A stretch of DNA of 41,129 bases from Clostridia bacterium (lineage in GTDB: Bacteria; Bacillota; Clostridia; Oscillospirales; CAG-272). Below the pieces are notes generated by a model. The model saw only the letters and a list, made by a program, of their open reading frames with translations, did no database searches and was not told the DNA's origin. Shown here piece after piece: positions 8,209-16,015 of the stretch; within the stretch, counting starts at the first letter, position 1, and each line of letters opens with the position of its first letter. The position numbers and the translations under genes are program-made. The DNA lies in contig JAFUPK010000028.1 in NCBI GenBank assembly GCA_017481265.1, forward strand, positions 1 to 41,129. Direction: 5' to 3'.

Positions 8209-9018
8209 ATGAAGCTGACAAAGCCTATATCAAATCTCCATACGCACACTACCTTTTCGGACGGAAGCAGAAGTGTAGAAGACAATATCCGCGCTGCCGT
8301 TGAAGCGGGATTCGTATCTCTCGGAATATCGGACCATACTTATGCGGAAGGCGAAGACTGTGGGATAAGAAGCAGTGAGCAGAAGGAATATACTGATGCT
8401 TTGCGCCGTATAAAGGAGGAATATAAGGACAAGTTCCAGCTTTTCTGCGGCATTGAGCTTGCGGAAAATTTTGTGTGTGATCGAACACTTTATGACTATA
8501 TCATAGCGTCGATCCACTATATTTTCGTTGACGGCAAGCCTTATTCCATCGACTATTCACCCGATGTTCAGAAGCAGACCATCAACGAAGCCTTTGGCGG
8601 TGAGGAGCATCTGTATGCCAAGGCGTATTTTGATGCAGTTGCAGATCACGTTGAACAAACAAAGCCTGACATCGTGGGACATTTTGACCTTCTCACGAAA
8701 TTTGAGACTATAGATGAGAACGATCCCCGCTACAGAGAAGCCGCGCTTAATGCATTACATAGGTGTATGAAGGTCTGCAGCCGCTTCGAGGTGAACACGG
8801 GAGCCATGGCAAGGGCGAACAAGAGTTGCGCATATCCTGCTGACTTTATTCTTGAGGAGATAAAGCGTCTCGGCGGTACTGTTACCGTAACATCCGATTC
8901 TCACATAACTAAGCATATCGACTATGCTTTTGAGGAAACGGTCACAAGACTCAGGTCTCTCGGATTTACTCATATTGACCGACTGACCGAAAACGGATTT
9001 GTCGCTGACGAGATATAG
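8209..9018 (+). CDS. PHP-domain histidinol-phosphatase family protein (HisJ/HisK-like)
   Basis: The protein has the polymerase-and-histidinol-phosphatase fold, a metal-dependent phosphoesterase. Metal-binding motifs are visible: NLHTHTTFSDGS at the N terminus, GISDHTY, CGIELAEN, ASIHYIF, VGHFDLLTKF and SDSHITKHI near the C terminus. At 269 residues it fits the HisJ-type histidinol-phosphatases that dephosphorylate L-histidinol phosphate in histidine synthesis. No other his genes are nearby, so the substrate is not certain and a general PHP phosphatase is possible. The upstream metallophosphoesterase suggests a two-gene phosphatase unit. The start has a GAGAGGACAGG ribosome binding region. Confidence 0.85.
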   Translation: MKLTKPISNLHTHTTFSDGSRSVEDNIRAAVEAGFVSLGISDHTYAEGEDCGIRSSEQKEYTDALRRIKEEYKDKFQLFCGIELAENFVCDRTLYDYIIASIHYIFVDGKPYSIDYSPDVQKQTINEAFGGEEHLYAKAYFDAVADHVEQTKPDIVGHFDLLTKFETIDENDPRYREAALNALHRCMKVCSRFEVNTGAMARANKSCAYPADFILEEIKRLGGTVTVTSDSHITKHIDYAFEETVTRLRSLGFTHIDRLTENGFVADEI

Positions 9019-9192
9019 ATAGCGACACATAAGAAATACAAGTGAAGATCACGCTGCTTTCGGTTCACTGAGAAAACGGTGCATATATATATTGAACGAC
9101 AGTTCGCATATGTACGTTTCGCACAATTTCAGATTATTTGCCGTAATGTCAAACAATGAACAAAACGCAATTGAATTAAGATGTTTTCAAGC

Positions 9193-9226
9193 AAACACGT
9201 CTCTTGTTACAGAGACGTGTTTTTTT
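9193..9226 (+). terminator. Rho-independent terminator after the phosphatase pair
   Basis: A 10-bp stem ACACGTCTCT / AGAGACGTGT with a TGTTAC loop is followed by a run of T residues. Confidence 0.9.
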
Positions 9227-9273
9227 GTGCATAGTTACTAAAATCAGCTTTTGATTATCGGCAAAAAGACCAA

Positions 9274-9302
9274 TTGACAGATCTAGGTTATCATGATAAA
9301 AT
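9274..9302 (+). promoter_or_regulatory. Promoter of the SLH/beta-helix gene
   Basis: -35 TTGACA (9274-9279), 17-bp spacer and -10 TAAAAT (9297-9302). A frame starting at the TTG of the -35 box is therefore not the true start; the ATG at 9334 is. Confidence 0.88.
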
Positions 9303-9333
9303 GAACTATACATATATGAAAGGATATAAAGAT

Positions 9334-12282
9334 ATGAAAACTAAAAGAATCATCTCGGCATTTCTTGCGTGCCTGATGCTTCTCGGAACATTTGTGTTCT
9401 CGAGTAGTGCTGCAGATGCAAAAATGCCATTTAAGGACGTTGGAGAAAAGAAGTGGTTCTACGACGAGGTGCTCTACGTTTATGAGCGAGGTCTCATGAC
9501 GGGAACCACCGATACAAAATTTGAGCCTAACGGAAAGCTGACCCGTGCAATGTTCGTTACTATCCTCGGCAGACTTGCAAATGCCGAAACCAGCGAAACC
9601 GAGGCGTTCAGCGACATCAAAAAGGTAACTTGGTTCTCAGGCTACGTCGGCTGGGCGGTTGAAGCAGGCATCGTAACCGGATACGAGGACGGTACCTTCA
9701 AGCCCAACAAGGCGCTGACTCGTGAGGAGATGGCGGCTTGTATTTCCCGTTACGTTGACTATATGGGCATCAAGATGCCCCGTGAGAGCACGGCTCCCGC
9801 TGTGTTTGCCGACGCAAAGAAGGTTGCAAAGTGGGCGCGTGAGTACGTTGAGATGCTCCGCCGTGCCGGAATCGTCAACGGCGACCAGTATGAGAATTAT
9901 AACCCCAAGTCAAACATCACCCGTGCGGAGATGGCTACAATTATTATGAATCTCATCGGTGCATCCGGTAAGGCATGGCAGGGATATGAACCCGATGCCG
10001 AGAACGCAGCTTCCGCAGTATACGGTGCGAAGTATCTCTATACTGCAGGTCCCGCACTTCAGGGAGCAATGAAGCCTGTTCTCGTTGAGGATGGTGAGTA
10101 TCCTTACATCACCCCCGAAATGGATGAGCGTTACGCTCAGCTCTCTTATCAGGATGATGATTCCATCGGCTTCAGTGTGACCGCTGTTGTCGGTGATCTT
10201 ACCGGAACTCCTTACGTAAAGATCTGCTACAAGTATGAGAACGGCACAGAGCCCGAGACTCTCGCGGCATATATGACTGCCCGTTACACTGAGCCTATCT
10301 CAAGATGTGATATCACCTTCGAAAAGGGTGAGAAGGACGGTGAATGGTCTACCGCAACCTTTAATGCAACTGCAGATATCATTAATTCCATTGGTGCTCA
10401 GTTTGGCAGAACGCAGGGTGCGACTGTCCACATCATGTTGAAGCCCTACGTCGGTGCAGAAAACGCAAAGTTCTGCCTTGCGTATATCGGTCTCTTTGAG
10501 ACTAAGGAAGCCGCTGATGCGTTCAAGATTGAAGATGAGGCAGATTACTTCAAGAATTACTACAGATATTCAAGTACCACCATGGAAGAGGTGGGTATGG
10601 ACACTCTTGACGAGTATCTTGCAAAGGTACGTGACCGCATTGCAGAAATTAAGAATTCTCCTTCTGAGATAACGCCCGAGCAGATTGAAGCTGCAGGCGG
10701 AACCTGTTACTATATTTCCTCCATTAACGGAGATGACTCAAATGACGGTCTTTCTCCCGCGACAGCTTGGAAAACCGTGAATAATCTTTGGTATAAGCTG
10801 AAGCCGGGTCTTTCGTTTGACACAAGTAAAGCAAAGCCCGGTGACGGTGTATTCTTTGAACGCGGAAGCGAATTTTATCCTTCAAAATATCTCAATGATT
10901 CGATACAGACTCTCGGCGTAGCTAAAGGGGTCACCTACGGAGCTTACGGTGAAGGAAAGAAGCCTGCATTTTACGGAAGCTTTGACTTTGGCGGCGGAAC
11001 GGGTGACTGGCAGAAGACCGAGTGGGAAAATATCTACTACATCGACACAAAGGCATACATTCGTAAGGACCTTCCCGACGAGACTGAGGAACGCATAGCT
11101 CACTTCGGCGGTGAGGCAGGCGATATTGGAAGCATAGTGTTCAACGAAGGTGAATTCCTCGGAGTACGCGTATTCCCCAATGATCCCGACGAGCCCTTCG
11201 GCGAAGGAAAGACCACAAAATATATGGGCAAGATGGGTACCTGCGACGAGTACTATATCTCGGGCGGTACTTCGAGCCTTAACCCTGCTGACGCACTTCG
11301 CAACAACCTTGAGTTTATGCACGATTATTCCACGGGACGTGTATATCTCAGATGTAATGACGGCGATCCGAAGCAGGTCTTCGATCGGATCGACCTTGCA
11401 AGAAACTGCTATATTATGATGGCGGGGGATAATGCAACATTTGATAATATCAGATGCCTCTATTCAAGCTGGATCACATTTGACCTGGGAGACAACAACG
11501 TAGTTACAAACTGCGAGGCAGGCTATGCGGGCGGTTGTACGGCATCAGTTGGTACGGGTATCAGCGGCTACGGTGCCTGCGAATCAATGATCGTTACAAA
11601 CTGCTACATCCACGACGTGGAGGACGGTCCCATGGGTACACAGGAGACCGGCGACTTCACGGGAGATGAGGATAATGTCTCACAGATCTCCAATGTGGTT
11701 CTTACCAATAATGTAGTTACCACATCTCAGAATCTTGTTGAGCTGTTCAGTACCTTCAGACAGCCCGACGAAGGAGGAATCCTCGGACGCAACAAGATCA
11801 GAAACGCAGTGGTGAAGAATAACTACGGTGTATACCTCGGCTACGGATATCCCAGAAAAGTAGACTCAGGTGCTGAGGGACTTGCACTTCACAACTGGTA
11901 CTACGGTGAGATGATCAACTGCGAGTTCTCCGAAAACACCATTATCTGCTGTGCAGGCGGTATCATCGGAGCACACATCGGAAGCGACAACAACGAGCGC
12001 GGATGGAAGATGTACGACAATACATACTTCCTCAACCCCGACCATTGCGACTTCTGGCGCGGCGGCGACGGAATCTTCAACTATACAAACCTTAATATGT
12101 CCTACTACTGCTCATTCGACTACGCACTGCCGTATGAGATGAGACATATGAAGTACTTTACATCCATCGGTATCGACACAACGGGTAAGTTCTGCTTCTA
12201 TAACGACGAAACCCCGGGAGAGGCAGAAGGTTACTTTGTAACCACAGGCTGGCACGTCGAGCGCGGTAACAAGCCGAAGTAA
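9334..12282 (+). CDS. S-layer-anchored protein: signal peptide, three SLH domains, C-terminal right-handed beta-helix
   Basis: The 982-residue protein is exported and held to the cell-wall polymer. Residues 1-29 form a signal peptide ending SSSAADA. Three SLH domains follow (about 33-82, 96-148, 157-212), recognisable by FKDV...WFYDEV, TGTTDTKFEPNGKLTR, TGYEDGTFKPNKALTREE and NYNPKSNITRAE. A middle beta-rich domain (about 240-410) of unknown function precedes a region starting YYISSINGDDSNDG that is typical of pectate-lyase-like parallel beta-helix enzymes, with repeated NCY/NNV rungs to the end. It may bind or cleave polysaccharide at the cell surface, but no catalytic residues can be assigned. 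The ATG at 9334 follows AAAGGA. Neighbours include CapA-, GH2- and GH110-like proteins, supporting an extracellular glycan role. Confidence 0.9.
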   Translation: MKTKRIISAFLACLMLLGTFVFSSSAADAKMPFKDVGEKKWFYDEVLYVYERGLMTGTTDTKFEPNGKLTRAMFVTILGRLANAETSETEAFSDIKKVTWFSGYVGWAVEAGIVTGYEDGTFKPNKALTREEMAACISRYVDYMGIKMPRESTAPAVFADAKKVAKWAREYVEMLRRAGIVNGDQYENYNPKSNITRAEMATIIMNLIGASGKAWQGYEPDAENAASAVYGAKYLYTAGPALQGAMKPVLVEDGEYPYITPEMDERYAQLSYQDDDSIGFSVTAVVGDLTGTPYVKICYKYENGTEPETLAAYMTARYTEPISRCDITFEKGEKDGEWSTATFNATADIINSIGAQFGRTQGATVHIMLKPYVGAENAKFCLAYIGLFETKEAADAFKIEDEADYFKNYYRYSSTTMEEVGMDTLDEYLAKVRDRIAEIKNSPSEITPEQIEAAGGTCYYISSINGDDSNDGLSPATAWKTVNNLWYKLKPGLSFDTSKAKPGDGVFFERGSEFYPSKYLNDSIQTLGVAKGVTYGAYGEGKKPAFYGSFDFGGGTGDWQKTEWENIYYIDTKAYIRKDLPDETEERIAHFGGEAGDIGSIVFNEGEFLGVRVFPNDPDEPFGEGKTTKYMGKMGTCDEYYISGGTSSLNPADALRNNLEFMHDYSTGRVYLRCNDGDPKQVFDRIDLARNCYIMMAGDNATFDNIRCLYSSWITFDLGDNNVVTNCEAGYAGGCTASVGTGISGYGACESMIVTNCYIHDVEDGPMGTQETGDFTGDEDNVSQISNVVLTNNVVTTSQNLVELFSTFRQPDEGGILGRNKIRNAVVKNNYGVYLGYGYPRKVDSGAEGLALHNWYYGEMINCEFSENTIICCAGGIIGAHIGSDNNERGWKMYDNTYFLNPDHCDFWRGGDGIFNYTNLNMSYYCSFDYALPYEMRHMKYFTSIGIDTTGKFCFYNDETPGEAEGYFVTTGWHVERGNKPK

Positions 12283-12289
12283 TATTTTT

Positions 12290-12315
12290 AACCACTGAGG
12301 TAAAACTCAGTGGTT
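12290..12315. terminator. Left copy of the duplicated terminator hairpin flanking element A
   Basis: Stem AACCACTGAG / CTCAGTGGTT around GTAAAA, 7 bp after the SLH-protein stop. It is identical over 26 bp to the hairpin at 12615-12640, but here it is followed by CAGCTT of the element instead of a T-run. Confidence 0.85.
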
Positions 12316-12614
12316 CAGCTTGATGACAAACCCTGTGCGAAAGCACAGGGTTTGTCAAATTAAACAAAGGCTAAATCAAAAGTAAAAGGGGATGCGCGAG
12401 CTGCAGCACGTTCGCTTGCGCGAAGTGCGTCACCAAACTTCGTTTGGTGCGGGTCGCTTTTTGGACGAATAAGGGGAATTTCGCCCTCTGCCCTACTTCG
12501 TTTAGCGAAGTAGCGGCGACTCAGGGCACTGCCCCAAGACCCCGCGCCCTTTTAAAAAAGGTCGATCAAAACTTTTGTGCATTTTGTCAGCATAAGACCT
12601 TTGTCAGCGGTCTG
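12316..12614 (+). mobile_element. Non-coding hairpin-flanked element, copy A (299 bp)
   Basis: This non-coding element has imperfect terminal inverted repeats: it starts CAGCTTGATGACAAA and its other end, read in reverse, starts CAGACCGCTGACAAA. Inside are a 15-bp hairpin (12324-12338/12343-12357, GAAA loop), CACCAAAC/GTTTGGTG (12431-12438/12442-12449) and CTACTTCG/CGAAGTAG (12493-12500/12506-12513). It shares most of its sequence with copies at 33324-33602 and 40990-41129. Both flanks carry the same 26-bp terminator hairpin. There is no open reading frame that could encode a transposase, so if it moves it must be mobilised in trans. This is inferred from the termini and flanking duplication. 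Confidence 0.8.
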
Positions 12615-12648
12615 AACCACTGAGGTAAAACTCAGTGGTTATTTTTTT
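12615..12648 (+). terminator. Right copy of the duplicated hairpin, with T-run
   Basis: Perfect 26-bp copy (12615-12640) of the hairpin at 12290-12315, followed by ATTTTTTT. This is the intact terminator of the SLH-protein transcript. Confidence 0.9.
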
Positions 12649-12727
12649 AAGATAATCTCAAAACCTCTTCCATTATGCTGCTCTTTTTGGTATAATAAAG
12701 TATAAGTAAAACTAAAGGGAGGTTTTC

Positions 12728-14182
12728 ATGAATAACGGATATAACAGAAATTACAGAAACACTCCTTCACAAAATAACAGCAGACGAGCTCCTCAAAGAA
12801 GGAGAAGAAAGCCGCCATTTCCATGGGCTTCTCTGATTATCGGAATACTTGCCGTCAGCGTTGTCTTTTCTATCGTATTGGCTGTATCTCTGCATAAAGA
12901 ATCCCCTGAGGGAAATGCCGAACAGACTACTGCTTCTTCCGTGACCACGGCAGGGCAGACGGAGAATGTTACAGATACAGAAGCCGTTACCGATGATGAG
13001 GTGCAGTTTGATCCAAACGCATTTACTGAGATGACTCTTCTTGTCACAGGAGATGTGATGTATCACAATCCTCAGCTTGACGCTGCCTACGATTACGCGA
13101 CTGGGGAATACGATTTTACGAACTGCTATAAGTACATAAAGGACATCGTATCTGCCGCTGATTACGCAGTTGCCAATTTTGAGACCACTCTTGCGGGAAG
13201 CGAGGCAGGATATGCCTATTCGGGATACCCAACCTTCAACACGCCCGACACCGGACTTTCGGCTCTTATCGGCGCAGGCTTTGATATGATGCTGTTTGCT
13301 AACAACCACTGCTATGACACACAGCATACCGGTGTTACACGGACACAGGAGGTGTTCGACCAAATGGGCGTTGACTACATCGGTGCAAGAAAGGACTTAA
13401 ACGGAAAGACATACCGAAACGTTGAGGTAAACGGTATAACCGTAGGAATGCTTAACAGCACCGACGACATTGCATATGGTAACACATATCCCCGTACCAT
13501 CAACGGAATCAGAGTGCAGGATGCCGATCTTCCGCTTATTGACGTGTTCAACCATAGTCTCCTCGGTGAGTTCTACGCATCTGCAGAACGAAATATCGCC
13601 GATCTCCGAGCATCGGGAGCAGATATAATCGTATACTTCATCCATTGGGGGGACGAATACCACCTTTCCCACAACGATATGCAGGCGCAGATAGCACAGA
13701 AGCTCTGTGATCTGGGCGTAGACGTGATAATCGGCGGACATCCCCATGTTATACAGGATGCTGAGATGCTTACCTCCACGGTTGATCCGTCACACAGCAC
13801 CCTTTGCTTCTATTCTCTCGGCAACCTTATCTCTAATCAGAACCGCCTTACCATGGGCGACACCATGAATAAGCTCTACACCGAAAACGGACTTATTGTA
13901 GAGCTGACCATCCGTAAGTACGCCACAGGCGAGACCATTGTGACCGCGGTTGAAACTGTTCCGCTTTGGGTACACCGCTATTATGACTCAGCTTCCGCAA
14001 AGATGCGCTATGAGATAGTGCCTGTTGAAGCGGCTTTGGCTGATCCTGCAAGCTTTGGACTCTATAACAGTAATTTCGGCGTAAGCCACGCATCGGCAGT
14101 ATCCGCCATGACTAACGGCATCCTCGGCGGCATCTGTGAAGTGTTTTCATCAAGTGTAAAATTGCCTACGGGCTTAAACTGA
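12728..14182 (+). CDS. CapA-family (PGA_cap) membrane-anchored metallophosphatase-like protein
   Basis: The 484-residue protein has a short basic cytoplasmic N terminus (RRAPQRRRRKPP), one transmembrane segment (about residues 33-55), a Thr/Glu-rich linker and an outside CapA domain. CapA domains are calcineurin-like folds found in poly-gamma-glutamate and capsule biosynthesis. Visible blocks are LLVTGDVMYHN, VANFETTLAGS, LFANNHCYDT, FIHWGDEYHL and IIGGHPHVIQD. No CapB/CapC partners are present, so a poly-gamma-glutamate role is not supported; a more general envelope-polymer function is plausible. It starts after GGGAGG and follows a -10 element TATAAT at 12691-12696 with a weak -35. A GH2 gene starts 25 bp after its stop, implying one operon. 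Confidence 0.88.
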   Translation: MNNGYNRNYRNTPSQNNSRRAPQRRRRKPPFPWASLIIGILAVSVVFSIVLAVSLHKESPEGNAEQTTASSVTTAGQTENVTDTEAVTDDEVQFDPNAFTEMTLLVTGDVMYHNPQLDAAYDYATGEYDFTNCYKYIKDIVSAADYAVANFETTLAGSEAGYAYSGYPTFNTPDTGLSALIGAGFDMMLFANNHCYDTQHTGVTRTQEVFDQMGVDYIGARKDLNGKTYRNVEVNGITVGMLNSTDDIAYGNTYPRTINGIRVQDADLPLIDVFNHSLLGEFYASAERNIADLRASGADIIVYFIHWGDEYHLSHNDMQAQIAQKLCDLGVDVIIGGHPHVIQDAEMLTSTVDPSHSTLCFYSLGNLISNQNRLTMGDTMNKLYTENGLIVELTIRKYATGETIVTAVETVPLWVHRYYDSASAKMRYEIVPVEAALADPASFGLYNSNFGVSHASAVSAMTNGILGGICEVFSSSVKLPTGLN

Positions 14183-14207
14183 ACGATATACATAAGGAGA
14201 GATCATC

Positions 14208-15941
14208 ATGAACATTCCAAGACCGGAATATCCCCGTCCGAGACTTGTAAGAGACGAGTGGCAGAACCTCAACGGAAAGTGGGATTTTTACTTCGATTTC
14301 GGAGATTCGGGAAAGTACAGAAAGCTCTATCTCAAGGAAAACTACTGCTTTGACCGTGAGATCACAGTTCCGTTCGTTCCCGAATCAAAGCTTTCGGGTA
14401 TCGAATATATCGACTTTATCATTGCTTGCTGGTACCGCCGTGCCTTTGCGGTTGCAGATTCATGGGATACTGAGAAGGGTAGAATCCTTCTTCATGTCGG
14501 TGCCGCTGACTTCGAAACCGAAGTATGGGTAAACGAAAAGCTCGCGGGTAGTCACAAGGGGGGATTTACTCCGTTCTCCTTTGACGTTACCGAGCTTCTC
14601 ACAGCGGGCGACAACGAGCTCGTTATCCGTTGCCGCGACGACTGCCGCGATCCTCTTCAGTACACAGGTAAGCAGGTGTTTATAGACTATTACAACCGCG
14701 GATGCGATTACACGAGATGCACGGGTATCTGGCAGACCGTGTGGCTTGAATACGTGCCGAATAACTATATTGAAAATGTAAAGCTGACCCCCGATGTGGA
14801 TAACGAAAAGCTTCACATAACAGTTAAGCTTGCCGATTATGCAAAGGCAGGAGAGGAGATCTGTGCCGAGGCATCCTTTAACGGCGAGCACGTTAATGCA
14901 GCTTCTGCAAAGGCTACAGGCAAGGTGTGCACATTTGACATGGACATCAAGGATCCCGTGCTGTGGCAGCTTGGTGAAGGAAATCTTTACGACCTCAACC
15001 TTACCTTCGGTGAAGATAAGGTGAAAACCTACTTCGGTATGCGTAAGGTGACGCTGAACGGTAAACGCTTCGAGATCAACGGTAAGTCCGTGTTCCAAAG
15101 ACTCGTTCTGGATCAGGGCTACTATCCTGACGGTATCTACACAGCTCCCACTGTAGAGGATCTTGAAAACGATATCAAGATGTCAATGAAGGTGGGCTTC
15201 AACGGCGCAAGACTCCATATGAAGATATTTGAGCCTTATACTCTGTATTTCGCAGATAAGTACGGATATATGGTATGGGGAGAATTTCCTAACTGGGGAC
15301 TTAAGGAGAGCCGCGCCGAGGCACTTGATTCCATGCTGCCCGCTTGGATCGAGGAGCTCGAGAGAGATTACAGCAGTCCCGCCATCATCGGTTGGTGTCC
15401 CTTCAACGAGACCTCTGACAGCCGCCGCAAGGAGCTTCTCCATACCGTTTATAATGTAACGAAGGCGTTCGATCCCTATCGTCCCGTTATAGATACGTCC
15501 GGATATACGCACGGTGACTTAACTGACATCTATGACGTTCATGACTATAATCAGGATCCCGCAGTGCTCCGCGACCACCATAAATACTTTGTTACGGGAG
15601 AGGGAAGCGTGTTCATTAACCGTCCCGATGATGAGCATTACGACGGTCAGCCGTATTTTGTTTCCGAAATGGGCGGCATCTACTGGAACCTTGACGAGGG
15701 AGACGGCAAGAAGGCTTGGGGATACGGTAATGCTCCGAAGACACTTGACGAGTTCTACGAGCGCTTTGAGGGACAGATACACGCATTCCTCGATAACCCC
15801 GGTATCTGCGGACTTTGCTATACACAGCTCACCGACGTATATCAGGAGAGAAACGGTATCTATGCTTTCGACAGACGTGAGAAATTTGATGCAGAAAAGC
15901 TTCACGCGATACTCACAAAGAAAGCAGCTATTGAGGACTAA
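14208..15941 (+). CDS. Glycoside hydrolase family 2 enzyme (beta-galactosidase/glucuronidase-like)
   Basis: This intracellular GH2 enzyme (577 residues, no signal peptide) should remove a terminal beta-linked sugar with retention. The N-terminal sugar-binding domain begins YPRPRLVRDEWQNLNGKWDF and includes WYRRAF and VGAADFETEVWVN; a beta-sandwich follows and then the TIM barrel. The acid/base glutamate lies in GWCPFNETSD (Glu about 401) and the nucleophile in YFVSEMGGIYW (Glu about 487), both intact. At 577 residues it is of the short GH2 type, without extra C-terminal domains. Substrate (galactoside, glucuronide or mannoside) cannot be decided. It is co-oriented with and 25 bp from the CapA-like gene; an AAGGAG site precedes the ATG. 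Confidence 0.92.
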   Translation: MNIPRPEYPRPRLVRDEWQNLNGKWDFYFDFGDSGKYRKLYLKENYCFDREITVPFVPESKLSGIEYIDFIIACWYRRAFAVADSWDTEKGRILLHVGAADFETEVWVNEKLAGSHKGGFTPFSFDVTELLTAGDNELVIRCRDDCRDPLQYTGKQVFIDYYNRGCDYTRCTGIWQTVWLEYVPNNYIENVKLTPDVDNEKLHITVKLADYAKAGEEICAEASFNGEHVNAASAKATGKVCTFDMDIKDPVLWQLGEGNLYDLNLTFGEDKVKTYFGMRKVTLNGKRFEINGKSVFQRLVLDQGYYPDGIYTAPTVEDLENDIKMSMKVGFNGARLHMKIFEPYTLYFADKYGYMVWGEFPNWGLKESRAEALDSMLPAWIEELERDYSSPAIIGWCPFNETSDSRRKELLHTVYNVTKAFDPYRPVIDTSGYTHGDLTDIYDVHDYNQDPAVLRDHHKYFVTGEGSVFINRPDDEHYDGQPYFVSEMGGIYWNLDEGDGKKAWGYGNAPKTLDEFYERFEGQIHAFLDNPGICGLCYTQLTDVYQERNGIYAFDRREKFDAEKLHAILTKKAAIED

Positions 15942-15959
15942 TAAGCATATTAAACAGAT

Positions 15960-15994
15960 TTACCCCCGACTGAGATCATCTCTGTCGGGGGTAA
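15960..15994. terminator. Bidirectional terminator between GH2 and beta-helix genes
   Basis: An 11-bp stem TTACCCCCGAC / GTCGGGGGTAA, with an inner GAGA/TCTC pairing, lies between convergent genes. T-runs are weak on both sides. Confidence 0.7.
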
Positions 15995-16015
15995 GCTTTA
16001 TGCATTTGTTTTTGC

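Larger units (their letters stand above)
9019..9333. other. Intergenic region with terminator and promoter only
   Basis: This AT-rich gap contains the terminator at 9193-9226 and the promoter at 9274-9302. Nothing else recognisable is seen between 9019 and 9190. Confidence 0.7.

Noticed and set aside
12316..12614. Coding sequence for a transposase in the repeated element
   Set aside because: No frame of useful length or conserved motif exists in any copy.
12728..14182. Poly-gamma-glutamate capsule operon
   Set aside because: CapA-like gene only; CapB and CapC homologues are absent.
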